From NCBI GenBank assembly GCA_045106735.1, contig JBGCEZ010000023.1:76656-140655 (forward strand): a stretch of DNA of 64,000 bases. The letters run 5' to 3'. Both the position numbers and the translations under genes were made by a program. The notes under the pieces were generated by a model. The model saw nothing but the letters and a program-made list of their open reading frames with translations, was not told where the DNA came from and searched no databases. Positions 34,942 to 44,054 of this stretch are shown here, piece after piece. Source of the DNA: JBGCEZ01 sp045106735 (GTDB taxonomy: Bacteria > Planctomycetota > Phycisphaerae > Phycisphaerales > SM1A02). Each line of letters begins with the position of its first letter. The stretch's first letter is position 1.

Positions 34942-36870
34942 TCATCCGATGGGCCCAAGTCGCAGCGATCGTTCGCCGGCGGCCGGCCGAAACGTCCGGC
35001 GCGTCTCGGGTGACCCCGGCCACTGGACCTCGATGCGGCGCACGACGTCTGCCTCGGCCAGTCCGATCGACACTCGGGGATCGCGAGCGGCACAGAAGCT
35101 GCCGTCGGTGGCCACTCGCCGTCGAATCTCGCGCTCGCCGCGCGGCCCCTCGACCGTCACCCGCACGATCGCACCAATTGCTGGCCCCCCGGTGGCTGCC
35201 CGCACGTCAAGGACCAAGGCGGGGCGATCGGCCGGAGCGATCTGATTGATCAGGACGCGCGGCTGGCCGTCACGCACGAGCACGACGGCGTCCACCGCCC
35301 CATCTCCGTCCACGTCGCCGAAGGCCACGGCCCGCGCACTCGTCGCCCGCTCGCTCGGCGAGCCAGATTCCAGCTCCGCGACGGGAACGAGCCGGCCCGC
35401 CTCACCACCGCGGAACAAGAGATCCGGCTCGGCGAAAATGTCCGACTCCGAGAAGCGATCACTCTGCCACCGGACCCGGCCGGTCCCGAGGTACAGGTCT
35501 TGCCGCCCGTCGTGGTCAAAGTCCACAAAGCCGAGGCCCCAGCGGGTGAACGCTCGGCTGCGCGCGGCCAAGCCCGCCCGGGCGGTGATGTCCACGAAGA
35601 GCCCGCCGTCGTTCCGAAAGAGTGAATCGGTTTCCCGGACCAGGTTCCCAACGAGCAGGTCCGGGTCGCCATCGTTGTCGCGATCGGTCGCCCAGACGCC
35701 CATTCCTGCCTTGGCCCGGCCCGAGTCATCTGCCGCACACCCACGAAGCATGCCTTCTTCGCTGAACGTGCCATCCCCACGGTTGATCCAGAGGTGGTCG
35801 TGCATGCCATCATTGGCGACGAAGACGTCCGGGCGACCATCGCCGTCGAAGTCATCGACGACAACGCCCAAGCCGGTGCCGGGCGCAGCGCCAACGCCGC
35901 TGACATCGGTCACGTCGGTGAATCGCCCGCTCCCGTCGTTTCGGTAGAGCCGATCGGGCACCGCTGCTTGGTAGACCGCGGGATCGCAGTAGTCGCGTTG
36001 CCCAAGCTCATTGAAACACTCGCGTTCCCGCTCGGGCGACCAGTCCATGTAGCGGGCGACGAAGAGGTCCAGGTCGCCGTCGGCATCGAAATCGAAGAAG
36101 CTCGCGCCGGCCGAAAACCCGCGTTCGGTCAAACCTCGATCGCGTCCCTCGTCGCGGAATCGGCCGCCGCCTTGATTGATGAGCAGCGCGTCGCGGCCGA
36201 GGGTCGTGATCAGGATGTCGGTGTCGCCGTCGCCGTCAACGTCAGCCGTCGCCGCGCCCACGCCGTAGGGCGTCGGCCCGACGCCCGACGCGACGGTGTC
36301 GTCAACAAACGTCCCATCCCCTTGATTTCGGTACAGCCGGTGGCCAGCCGCCTGACCGCCCGATGGCTCGTCACCGCTGAAGTCGCCGCCGCCCTGGACG
36401 CAGAGGAGGTCGAGGTCTCCATCGTCGTCGACATCCAGCAGCGCGAGCCCGCCAGCTGTGATTTCGGGGATGGCCCACGTGCCAAGACGTGCCCCGGAGT
36501 CATGGACGAAGTCGATGCCGCGCTCGGCCGCTTCATCGCGAAACCACGGGGGCAACACGGGGGTGCCGGCGACGTTGGGGGCGTTGGTTCCGCCGGGGGC
36601 GCCGGGGGCGAGAGGCGCGTCCGGGCCGCCGGCATCCACGCTGGCCGCCGAGCCGCCGACGGTGTCGCCGGGCGCACCATGATCTGCCGATCCTGCCGCT
36701 CCTGCCGCATCGGCCGCTCCCCGCGCCGCGGGCGGAGCAGATGCATCATCGCGGCCCTCGTTCCCACAGCCCATGAGCACCGACGCGGCGGCCACCGAAG
36801 CAACGGTGGCCGCCGCGAACCGGCGAAACTCAGTCGGGCATGATCGCCGCGCGATCCATGTCCTGTTCAT
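34942..36870 (-). CDS. FG-GAP/VCBS lipoprotein with ASPIC/UnbV domain (CRTAC1-like)
   Basis: A 642-residue lipoprotein: lipobox LMGC with C35. A Gly/Ala/Pro-rich linker leads into a propeller of FG-GAP repeats; at least seven calcium loops are visible (DVDDDGDLDLL, DVDGDGDTDIL, DFDADGDLDLF, DFDGDGRPDVF, DRDNDGDPDLL, DFDHDGRQDLY, DVDGDGAVDAV). The C-terminal 100 residues are the ASPIC/UnbV domain (AIGAIVRVTVEG ... VQWPGSPETRRTFRPAAGE). CRTAC1-type proteins are outer-membrane or periplasmic and of unknown reaction. The start is 17 bases after the redoxin stop, so the two form an operon. Confidence 0.92.
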   Translation of the reverse strand: MNRTWIARRSCPTEFRRFAAATVASVAAASVLMGCGNEGRDDASAPPAARGAADAAGAAGSADHGAPGDTVGGSAASVDAGGPDAPLAPGAPGGTNAPNVAGTPVLPPWFRDEAAERGIDFVHDSGARLGTWAIPEITAGGLALLDVDDDGDLDLLCVQGGGDFSGDEPSGGQAAGHRLYRNQGDGTFVDDTVASGVGPTPYGVGAATADVDGDGDTDILITTLGRDALLINQGGGRFRDEGRDRGLTERGFSAGASFFDFDADGDLDLFVARYMDWSPERERECFNELGQRDYCDPAVYQAAVPDRLYRNDGSGRFTDVTDVSGVGAAPGTGLGVVVDDFDGDGRPDVFVANDGMHDHLWINRGDGTFSEEGMLRGCAADDSGRAKAGMGVWATDRDNDGDPDLLVGNLVRETDSLFRNDGGLFVDITARAGLAARSRAFTRWGLGFVDFDHDGRQDLYLGTGRVRWQSDRFSESDIFAEPDLLFRGGEAGRLVPVAELESGSPSERATSARAVAFGDVDGDGAVDAVVLVRDGQPRVLINQIAPADRPALVLDVRAATGGPAIGAIVRVTVEGPRGEREIRRRVATDGSFCAARDPRVSIGLAEADVVRRIEVQWPGSPETRRTFRPAAGERSLRLGPIG

Positions 36871-36887
36871 CTTGTCTCAGCTCCGAC

Positions 36888-37604
36888 TCAGTCGGTCTTC
36901 ACGTCGCTCGGCCCAGGCTCGGCGAGCAACAGTTCAACCGCATCCTTGACCTTGCCCGGGGTCAGACCCGCACCGCGAATGATGCCATTGCGATCGATGA
37001 CAATGTACGTGGGCCAGAACGCAAGGTTGAAGGCTTTGGCCGAGAGGCCGCCACGTCCCGCCGGATTCGCCTTGTCCAGCGCCACCGGGTAGTTGATGCC
37101 CTTCGACTTGATCATCGCATCGGCCGAGTCCCAGCCGCGGGAAGCATCGTGGATGCCGATGAAGACAAGGCCGTCGTCGGCGTGCTTCTTGACGAGTTCA
37201 ATGTTCTTGGGGATGGAACGGACGCACGGCGGGCACCAGGTGGCCCAGAAGTCGACCACGACGACCTTGCCACGCAGCTTGTCCAGGTCGGCCGGCTTGG
37301 TTCCGATCCACTCAGAGGCCTGGATATTCTGGGGCCGCCGGCCTTCGAGATCCCGCAGCTCAGCCTTGCGCTTGGCCCCGGAGTAGAACCAAGAGTCGGG
37401 GAAGGACTTCACCTTGACCTTGGTCTGGGTCTGGCTTTGGGCCGCGCCAGCGGTGGCGGACTGCTCCGGAGCGGCGGTGGCCGAACCCGAAGCGATCAAC
37501 GCGGCGGGGATGCTGGCGGCGAGCAGCGCGGCCGCCCCCCGAGCGAGCAAGACGCCCCGGCGGCGAACAGTGGAACGGACGGCGGGCATCGAATCGAAGG
37601 ACAT
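36888..37604 (-). CDS. TlpA/ResA-like thiol-disulfide oxidoreductase
   Basis: A 238-residue exported redoxin. The N-terminus (RSTVRRRGVLLARGAAALL) resembles a twin-arginine signal. The redox centre is WCPPC with C124 and C127 in VVVDFWATWCPPC, and WPTYIVIDRNGII carries the cis-Pro. TlpA-type proteins reduce or isomerise thiols of extracytoplasmic proteins, for example in cytochrome maturation. Start at 37604 with CAGGAG about 9 bases upstream. It precedes the ASPIC/UnbV lipoprotein gene, a pairing that suggests a shared envelope role. Confidence 0.92.
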   Translation of the reverse strand: MSFDSMPAVRSTVRRRGVLLARGAAALLAASIPAALIASGSATAAPEQSATAGAAQSQTQTKVKVKSFPDSWFYSGAKRKAELRDLEGRRPQNIQASEWIGTKPADLDKLRGKVVVVDFWATWCPPCVRSIPKNIELVKKHADDGLVFIGIHDASRGWDSADAMIKSKGINYPVALDKANPAGRGGLSAKAFNLAFWPTYIVIDRNGIIRGAGLTPGKVKDAVELLLAEPGPSDVKTD

Positions 37605-37919
37605 GAACGGACTCCTGAGACGGGCGTAGTGGACGATGAACTGGCACGACGGGCCGTCGTGACGGCCATCCGTGGATCGCCGGGCGAAGAAAGGTCTTCC
37701 GCGGATCGCCGGGCTGACCCTTGGCCGCGACCCGAGATCAACCCGCACCGCCGCCCCGGCATTCCGACAAGACGACGTTTCCCAGCCTATCGGCGGTGGC
37801 GGCCCCTTGGCGACGGCCAACCTTGCGGATTGACGCCAGGCCTGAGCCCGGATCCGAGCCCAGCTGGGGCCCTGATCGACGCCAGACGCCTAGCCCCCCC
37901 CACATCTCGCCCAACGGCC
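37605..37919. other. Gap between kinase and redoxin genes
   Basis: No gene. On the minus strand it is the 3' region of the kinase gene and the promoter region of the redoxin-lipoprotein operon. I see no strong hairpin with a T-tract and no convincing promoter hexamers; a C8 run near 37893-37900 is the only low-complexity feature. Confidence 0.35.
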
Positions 37920-40841
37920 TCAGGGCCTCGGCGGGCGGGCGGATGCGGGGCCGCTGGACGATTCCATCGGCCCCGGTGGCATCGTCGGGCCGGGGGCTGG
38001 GGTTGGGGTTGGAGCTGGGGTTGGTGCTGGTGCTCCCTCGGGCCCAGCCCCGTCCGCTCCGCCGGACCCGGAGTCGTCCGGGGGTGTCGGCGGAGCGTCG
38101 CCCCCGCCTCCGGGGACCCGCAGGTCATCCAAGGCCGCCGCCGCGTCGCGCCAGTCCTGGATCCGGGAACGATGATCTCCGGCCGCCCCTTCGAGCATTT
38201 CAATCCCCTGGCGGAACGCCGCGGCCGCCTCCGTGGGACGACCAAGCTCCCGAAGGGCGACGGCTTTCGCGGCCAGGACGCTCGCGGCCTCCAAGCTGGA
38301 AGCGCCGAACGCCCCGACCGTTCGTTCGCGAAGCGCGGGAATCATCTCGAGTGCTTCGGCCGGACGGCCGGCCCGGCAGAGCGTGCTGGCCAAGTTCAGT
38401 TCCACCCGAATCGTGCTTCCCGAGTCGGGACCGAACGCGATTCGCCGGCCGGCGATGTTCGCCCGACGCAACGGGACGGATACCTCGTACTGGCCGGTCG
38501 CGTTGAGCGCCGCAGCGTAGTTGTTCATCACCACCAACCGCGTGCGGTTCGTCGGCGGCAGGGTTTCGAGGGCGACGTCGGCGGCGAGACCAGCCAAACG
38601 CAAGGCTGCGTCGACCTGATCCAAGTTCAGGTAGCAACTCGCCAAGGTCGCGGCGTACTCCATCACCATGAAGTGTCGATCTCCGTACGCCTCGGCGGTG
38701 ATGGCCAAACCACGCTCGAGCCGTTCGATCGCCGCATCACGTTCGCCCATCTGGAACTGCAAGGTCCCCAGGCTCAGGTCGGCCGATTGCCAGAGCATCC
38801 CCTGGGATGGCTCGAGGTGGGTCAGCAGTTCCTCGAGTCGGCGGCGGCCGTCGTCGAGTCTCCCCTCGGCGATGTCGATGCCGGCCAGGGTGATGCCCGC
38901 GTCGACGAGGTCATCGTCGCCCGGGTCCACGCCGGCTCGTTGCAATCCATCGATCGCCATCGTCAGCTCTGCTCGCGCTTCCACCCACTCTTCCGAGCCG
39001 GCCAGGACCTGCCCGGCCCGCACGGCCAATCGATCGTGACGAACGTCGTCGATGCCGAGTTCATTCAAACGTTCCGTCGCCGAGTTGACCTGCTCCTCGG
39101 CCGCGTCCACGTCGTCGAGCACGATGAAGATTCGCGCGAGCGTCGAACGGACTTCGACTTCGGTGATCGGCCGATCGAGAAAACGCCCGTCCAAGCCCGC
39201 CGCCGCTCCGTGCACCACATGGAGAATCGATGCGTTGGGTCCAAGCCGGTCAGGCCGCGCGGCGAGAAACATGTCATCCAACATGAACCGGTTGACTTCG
39301 CGGGCGGCGCCTTCGGCCCGGGCCAGATCTTCAAGCGCTCGAGAGACACGATGATTCGCTGCCTGTTCCGCCCGCCGGGCCAGCTCCGTGCGGACGGCCA
39401 AACCGCCCAGCGTCAGGACCGCAGCCGCGGCCGTTGCCGTCAGCGCGGGATACTTGCGGACCACGCGTGTCGCGGCACGAATCGGCGTCTCCGGCACCGC
39501 TTCGATCGGCTCGCGTTTGAGCCAACGCTCCAAATCGAGGGCCAGGTCTCGGGCACTGGCGTACCGATCGGCCGGCGATTTCTCCAGCGAGCACGCCACG
39601 ATCGCGTCCAGATCGCGATCAATCTGCCGAGCACGATCGTCGCCCGCCGCACTGGGAAAGCTGCCCGCATCCACCGCGCGGCTCGGCGCAATCGGGCGTT
39701 CGTACACGATGCGCTCCACAATCGTCGCGAAGTCCAACTTCGAGCCAGGTTCCAAGCCGAGCGGCGGCTTCCCGGTGAGCAGTTCGTAGAGCACCGAGCC
39801 AAGCGCGTAGACGTCCGACTGAATGGTGATGTCATCGGACGGACCGGAAGCACGGGTGGAACCGGCCGCGCTCCCAGATGCGTTCGGTTCCGAGGCATCG
39901 CCCGCTCCCCCGGAGACAAGATCCCGTGCGGCCCCCCGCTGCAACTGCTCGGGACTCATGGTCGGCCACGACCCGACGATGCCGACGCCGATCGAGTGGA
40001 ACGTGCTGGCCAACTCCGACCCCGAGACGCCGCGCGCCACGCCAAAGTCGATCACCACCGGCTCGACGCGCTCGCCGGCGCGGCGCACGAGCACGTTGTC
40101 CCGCTTGAGGTCGCGATGGATGATGCCGCGGCGGTGGGCAAAGTCGACGGCCCGAGCGACGTCGATCCACAGGCGCACCGTGGACTCGACGGACGCCGCA
40201 ACCTCCGACGTGTCCGGCCCGATCGGCGGACCGTCGACGTACTCCATCAGGAGGTATGCCCGGCCGCGGGCATCACGACCTCGGCCGCGGTACGCGACGA
40301 TTCCCGGATGCTCCAATCGCTGCAAGACGGCCGGTTCGCTTTCGAACCGCATCTGCGCTTCCACGTCGAGCCGCGAAAGCAGCTTCACCGCGTGCTGGAC
40401 CGGCGGATCGTCCGACGTTTCGACCAGCCACACCGAGCCCATCCCGCCGGACCCGATCGGGCGAATCACCCGCAGGCCAGCGATGTCCGGTGGCTCGCCG
40501 GCGGTGGCGTGTGCCGCGGGGTCACGAGCGGGGTCGAGCGCTGGGTCGAGCGCTGGATCAAGCGCGTCGCCCGAGGCGGCGTCAGTCGGAGCACCCGAGA
40601 CCGCACGTAGCTTGCCCGCCCCACCCGCCCGCGCGGCGGGGCCGTCGCCATGATCCTGTGATTCAAGGGCGGCGACATCGTCCGCGGCGGGCTCAGCCGC
40701 GAGCATCCGGCGGGCCACGATGACGGCCTCCGGGTCGTGGAGCGCGGCGCGTTCCAGTGATGCCTCGCGCACGGTACGTGGAGTCTCCACGAGCTGGTCA
40801 AACAGCGCCGCAGCGCGTTCGAAGACCGTCGAGTCAGTCAT
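37920..40841 (-). CDS. Ser/Thr protein kinase with TPR tail, partner of ECF sigma (pair 1)
   Basis: A 973-residue membrane kinase. An N-terminal FERAAALFDQLVETPRTVRE segment common to planctomycete kinases is followed by a low-complexity linker with an ALDP repeat, then the kinase domain at about 124-440: IGSGGMGSVWLV at 129-140, K153, HRDLKRDN from 242, DFG at 265-267. An Ala/Ser/Gly-rich insertion of about 35 residues follows the SPEQ motif of the activation segment. A membrane helix at 464-483 leads to about 450 residues of TPR-like repeats, outside the cytoplasm by topology, and a Pro-rich end. All catalytic residues are present. AGGAGG lies 9 bases before the ATG, inside the sigma gene, with an 8-base overlap. 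Confidence 0.92.
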   Translation of the reverse strand: MTDSTVFERAAALFDQLVETPRTVREASLERAALHDPEAVIVARRMLAAEPAADDVAALESQDHGDGPAARAGGAGKLRAVSGAPTDAASGDALDPALDPALDPARDPAAHATAGEPPDIAGLRVIRPIGSGGMGSVWLVETSDDPPVQHAVKLLSRLDVEAQMRFESEPAVLQRLEHPGIVAYRGRGRDARGRAYLLMEYVDGPPIGPDTSEVAASVESTVRLWIDVARAVDFAHRRGIIHRDLKRDNVLVRRAGERVEPVVIDFGVARGVSGSELASTFHSIGVGIVGSWPTMSPEQLQRGAARDLVSGGAGDASEPNASGSAAGSTRASGPSDDITIQSDVYALGSVLYELLTGKPPLGLEPGSKLDFATIVERIVYERPIAPSRAVDAGSFPSAAGDDRARQIDRDLDAIVACSLEKSPADRYASARDLALDLERWLKREPIEAVPETPIRAATRVVRKYPALTATAAAAVLTLGGLAVRTELARRAEQAANHRVSRALEDLARAEGAAREVNRFMLDDMFLAARPDRLGPNASILHVVHGAAAGLDGRFLDRPITEVEVRSTLARIFIVLDDVDAAEEQVNSATERLNELGIDDVRHDRLAVRAGQVLAGSEEWVEARAELTMAIDGLQRAGVDPGDDDLVDAGITLAGIDIAEGRLDDGRRRLEELLTHLEPSQGMLWQSADLSLGTLQFQMGERDAAIERLERGLAITAEAYGDRHFMVMEYAATLASCYLNLDQVDAALRLAGLAADVALETLPPTNRTRLVVMNNYAAALNATGQYEVSVPLRRANIAGRRIAFGPDSGSTIRVELNLASTLCRAGRPAEALEMIPALRERTVGAFGASSLEAASVLAAKAVALRELGRPTEAAAAFRQGIEMLEGAAGDHRSRIQDWRDAAAALDDLRVPGGGGDAPPTPPDDSGSGGADGAGPEGAPAPTPAPTPTPAPGPTMPPGPMESSSGPASARPPRP

Positions 40842-41367
40842 TGCTTCCGCCCTCCTGCATCCACGCCCGCAGCCATGCGATCGCCCGCCGCTGTTGCTGT
40901 GTGATGGTGCTGATCGAAACGCCCAGGCGCGATGCGACCTCGGCCACGCTGTACCCGCCGAATATCCGGTACTCGACGATGCGGGCGTGCCGCATGTCTT
41001 GGGCGGCGAGCCGGTCGATCGCTTCCCCGAGGGCGACGAGATCGACCACCGCCGTCGTGCCCCGGGCGACGAGATCGGCGGGCAGTTCCATTTGCTGGCG
41101 GGCCGTCGGCCGCTTGTCCGCCGCCCGGCGCCGGGCATGGTCCACCAACACGTGCCGAAACACGGTGACGGCCACGGCCATCGGATCTTCGTCGGGTGGG
41201 CTCGCCGGATCGCGTCGCCGCTCGTGTTCGGCAATGCGGATGTATGCCTCGTGCACGAGGGCGGTCCCGCCGAGCGTATGCCCCACGCGCTCACTCTTCA
41301 TGAGGTGCGCGGCGAACGCGCGGAGTGCTTCGTACCGGCTTTGACTGAGATCGACGCGTTCACCCAT
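40834..41367 (-). CDS. ECF RNA polymerase sigma factor, TIGR02999-like (pair 1)
   Basis: A 177-residue sigma factor. Region 2 runs from TLGGTALVHEAYIRIAE to VFRHVLVDHARRRAADKR; region 4 is ARIVEYRIFGGYSVAEVASR followed by LGVSISTITQQQRRAIAWL. This is the planctomycete ECF type found next to kinases. It has no anti-sigma factor; control is thought to be through phosphorylation by the linked kinase, by analogy with studied ECF-kinase pairs. Start at 41367 fits the family length; there is no good Shine-Dalgarno there, and a start further upstream is possible. The 3' end overlaps the kinase start by 8 bases. Confidence 0.9.
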   Translation of the reverse strand: MGERVDLSQSRYEALRAFAAHLMKSERVGHTLGGTALVHEAYIRIAEHERRRDPASPPDEDPMAVAVTVFRHVLVDHARRRAADKRPTARQQMELPADLVARGTTAVVDLVALGEAIDRLAAQDMRHARIVEYRIFGGYSVAEVASRLGVSISTITQQQRRAIAWLRAWMQEGGSND

Positions 41368-41445
41368 GGCCACGACTTGCCCCGGCCGCTCGCGGCCCCC
41401 AGCATCCTCCCGACATCCTCGATACGCGCGATCAGCCCAACTGGA

Positions 41446-41487
41446 CATCCCGGGCTGGGCATTCCGGGCCGGGCATCCCGAGCCAGC
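41446..41487. repeat. 14-bp intergenic tandem repeat
   Basis: Three imperfect copies of CATCCCGGGCTGGG in the 250-base gap between the ECF sigma start and the DUF2130 stop. The rest of the gap shows no gene or promoter that I can name. Confidence 0.75.
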
Positions 41488-41617
41488 CCGACGAGTATGC
41501 CGAGCCGATCCATGCTTCGCGACCATCAATCCGAATTCGGCGGCGACCAGCGAAATGGCGCATCCCCGGCGGCGCACCATTCCGAAGACCAGTCCCGGCC
41601 CCCGCTCCATCGATGCA

Positions 41618-42910
41618 TCAGTCGTCGTCGGCCCGGGCTTCCAGAGCGTGCAACTCAAGGCCGGCAAGTTCGGGCAAAGAACGTCCCGCGATCGCCTGCA
41701 ACTCGCCGTACATGCTCGTGGTGTTGTCCATCATCATCGCGAGCTGCTTCTCTCGCTTCTTCCAGTGCTTGGTCAGCGCTCGTTTCTCCGCCTCCAAGTC
41801 GTCGCGCATCGTGGTGTACGACTCCACGATGCCCTCGATTCGGTGCCGGAACTCCGCGCCCATCATGTACTCGTAGAGGAGTTCCATCTTGGATTGTCGG
41901 CCGACGCCGGCTTGCTGCGCCGCGTGGACGCGAATGAGCATCTGCCGGAGGGCCGAAGCCAGCGGCAAGGCACTGGCTTCGTCCGTCACCCAAACGCCGT
42001 CGACCTGTCCAAAGCGCTCGATGCCCTTGGGCAAGACGGCGGTCAGAATCACCGACACGTCCGCCTTGGCCGTCCGCTGGTCGTCGCGCAACTTGGCCAG
42101 CCAGCCATCGCTCCAAGCTTTGGTGCGCTTGCTCTCCCACAAGATCGTGCCCGCGGTCGCCCCCGACGGCGAGGCGACTCGGTGCACCGCATCGCCGCCG
42201 TGCTGGCCCTTGGGCACTTCGTCCACCACGTCGCGAGGAAAGGCTGACCGCAGGGTCAGTTCAAGGTCAAGCTCTTGGACCTCGCCCTGCAACTGTTGCG
42301 AACCCTGGTCGGCCCGACGCTGCAGGTCATCGATCTGCTTGCGTAAGTCGCCGATGACCTTTTCCTTCTCCGCTTCGCGCAGCCGAAACTGATCGAGGGA
42401 TTCTTTCTGGGCGACCTCGCGGATGCGCGTGCGTTCGGCGTCGAGCTGTCGCTGCTTCTCCAACTCGAAGCTGCGACGCTCTTCTTCCAGGGCGTGCTTG
42501 TGCTTGCGAAGTTCAAGCTCCGCCGCTTCCGCTTCGGCCACGCGTTTCGCTTTTTCGGCGAGTTGCGTCTGGAGATCCCGCAGCGCCACCGACTGTTCTT
42601 CCCGCACCGACTTCTCAAGCTTGGTGCGAATCGCCGTTCGTTCGGTCTCGAGCCGAGCTCGGACCTCTTCCTCCAGGCGTTCCCGGGCGGCGGCGACCCG
42701 CGCCCCCTCGGCCTTCATCCGCTCCCGCGTATCCCGGAGCTTCTCCGCCTCGGCCGTCAGTGCCGCCTGCCGCTCACGCGTCGATGCCTCGAGACTGGCC
42801 CGGGCCGACTCGATGAATGGGGCGGCCAGCGTCTCGGTCAGCGGAATCCTGTGCTGGCAGCTCGGGCATGTGACGATCGGATCGGCGGGCATGGGCGTCG
42901 GGCTGGACAT
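41618..42910 (-). CDS. DUF2130 coiled-coil protein
   Basis: A 430-residue protein: an N-terminal zinc-ribbon half (CPSCQHRIPL near residue 15), a long charged coiled coil from about 40 to 220, then the DUF2130 core beginning ELDLELTLRSAFPRDVVDEV and continuing through GTILWESKRTKAWSDGWLAK, SVILTAVLPKGIERFG and KMELLYEYMMGAEFRHRIEG. The core has a restriction-endonuclease-like look (the E-SKR motif), but no nuclease activity is established to my knowledge. Widespread in bacteria with unknown role. It is transcribed alone on the minus strand. Confidence 0.9.
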   Translation of the reverse strand: MSSPTPMPADPIVTCPSCQHRIPLTETLAAPFIESARASLEASTRERQAALTAEAEKLRDTRERMKAEGARVAAARERLEEEVRARLETERTAIRTKLEKSVREEQSVALRDLQTQLAEKAKRVAEAEAAELELRKHKHALEEERRSFELEKQRQLDAERTRIREVAQKESLDQFRLREAEKEKVIGDLRKQIDDLQRRADQGSQQLQGEVQELDLELTLRSAFPRDVVDEVPKGQHGGDAVHRVASPSGATAGTILWESKRTKAWSDGWLAKLRDDQRTAKADVSVILTAVLPKGIERFGQVDGVWVTDEASALPLASALRQMLIRVHAAQQAGVGRQSKMELLYEYMMGAEFRHRIEGIVESYTTMRDDLEAEKRALTKHWKKREKQLAMMMDNTTSMYGELQAIAGRSLPELAGLELHALEARADDD

Positions 42911-43050
42911 GACGGGCGGCCTCGGGACGGGATGGCGGACGGGGACCCTGCGAGCGTACCCGCCGTCGGACCTCCCGCGCGTCGATCGACACCCTGCCCA
43001 CGCCGGCCGACGACACCCAGCTGTCAGTGGCGCGTGAACCCAGAACGAAA

Positions 43051-43084
43051 ACGGGCCCCCCGTTCGTGAGAACGGAGGGCCCGT
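43051..43084 (-). terminator. Intrinsic terminator of the PEP-CTERM gene
   Basis: A stem of 14 pairs in 15 positions (ACGGGCCC-C-CCGTTC / GAACGG-A-GGGCCCGT) with a 4-base loop, followed on the minus strand by TTTTCGTTC. It lies 64 bases after the stop at 43148. It is one of only three good intrinsic terminators seen here. Confidence 0.85.
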
Positions 43085-43147
43085 AAAAATCGTGGGCGAG
43101 AACGATGGCCCGCCGTGGGAGGCGATTCATCGATCCCGCGGCGCGAT

Positions 43148-43699
43148 TCAGCCGCGACGACGGCGACGACCGGCGAAGCCGGCGAGGCCGAGCAGGGCCA
43201 GCGCACCCGGGGCGGGCACGACGGTGCCTTCGATGCCCTTGAGGATGATGGTCACGTCGTAGGAGTTGGCGTTCGCGTCGGCATCCCAGTTGTTCTGGAA
43301 GCTGATGCTGATGTCGCCATCGTCGCCGATCATGGCGAGCTCAGCCCAGTCGGCGTCGATGAAGTTCTCGCCGTAGGTGCCGTCACCGTCCGAGCCGGGG
43401 CCATCAAAGGCCCAAGCGGTGTCGGCCGCACCGATGTCGGTGAAGCCGCCAGCGATGAAATCGTTGGTGCCGTCGGCGACGATCATCTGAGCGTCCGACG
43501 CCCAGCTGCCGTCCTGCACGGCCTCAGCGTAATCGAACGAAACGTCGATCGAGCTGAGGGTGCCGGTGACGTCGGTGACGCTGGCGGTGAGCATGTCGAG
43601 CGCACCGAGGTCGCCCGAGAAGTTGATGACAACGTCGGCCGACGCGGCCGAAGTGATGGCGATCGCCGTACCGGCGACGAGCATGAGCTGCTTCTTCAT
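43148..43699 (-). CDS. PEP-CTERM sorted secreted protein
   Basis: A 183-residue exported protein with a short lysine-led signal peptide (MKKQLMLVAGTAIAITSAASA) and a C-terminal PEP-CTERM tripartite signal: VPAPGALALLGLAGFAG followed by RRRRRG. The central 135 residues are acidic, Asp/Gly-rich and beta-like, with no recognised domain. Exosortase would cleave at the motif; the exosortase gene is not in the window. Its start has a strong AGGAGGAGG site, unlike most genes here, which suggests high expression. A strong intrinsic terminator follows, so it is monocistronic. Confidence 0.93.
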   Translation of the reverse strand: MKKQLMLVAGTAIAITSAASADVVINFSGDLGALDMLTASVTDVTGTLSSIDVSFDYAEAVQDGSWASDAQMIVADGTNDFIAGGFTDIGAADTAWAFDGPGSDGDGTYGENFIDADWAELAMIGDDGDISISFQNNWDADANANSYDVTIILKGIEGTVVPAPGALALLGLAGFAGRRRRRG

Positions 43700-44054
43700 T
43701 GGAAGTCCTCCTCCTGGAGAGATAGTGAGAGATATGCAATCAGCCGACGAACCGACCACATGGTCAGGTCAACTCGTCGGAGGCTCTCTCTCGTCTCAGG
43801 GGAGTACCGGCGAAGCCGGGGGCTGCGCTGGACCGCTCCAACGTGACAGGTCTTCGCCAGAAAGGCAAGACGCTGTGCTCGGTTGATGTGGGTGTTCGTA
43901 CTCGATTGTGCCGAACAACCCATTTTGCGCACGATCGTCACCGAATTCCGCCACAGCTGCAAGGCCCCTGGCGGGGGCGAGAGGCCCCCTCTCACTGGCA
44001 TGAATCGTCGTTTCTGCCACGTGAGCGACGATTCTCGCTGGTATCGTCATTCTC
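43700..44054. other. Divergent promoter region with lower GC
   Basis: No gene. It separates the PEP-CTERM gene (minus) and the TPR lipoprotein gene (plus). It is less GC-rich than the rest, as expected for promoters, but no -35/-10 pair is convincing. A hairpin GGGGGC/GCCCCC with a GAGAG loop at 43973-43989 lies in the leader of the plus-strand gene. Confidence 0.4.

Noticed and set aside
36840..40610. A 1256-codon plus-strand frame opposite the redoxin and kinase genes
   Set aside because: No recognisable motif and composition typical of an antisense frame; the minus-strand kinase has intact catalytic motifs.
37920..40841. Pseudokinase
   Set aside because: The Gly loop, K153, HRD and DFG are all present, so activity is expected despite the insertion.
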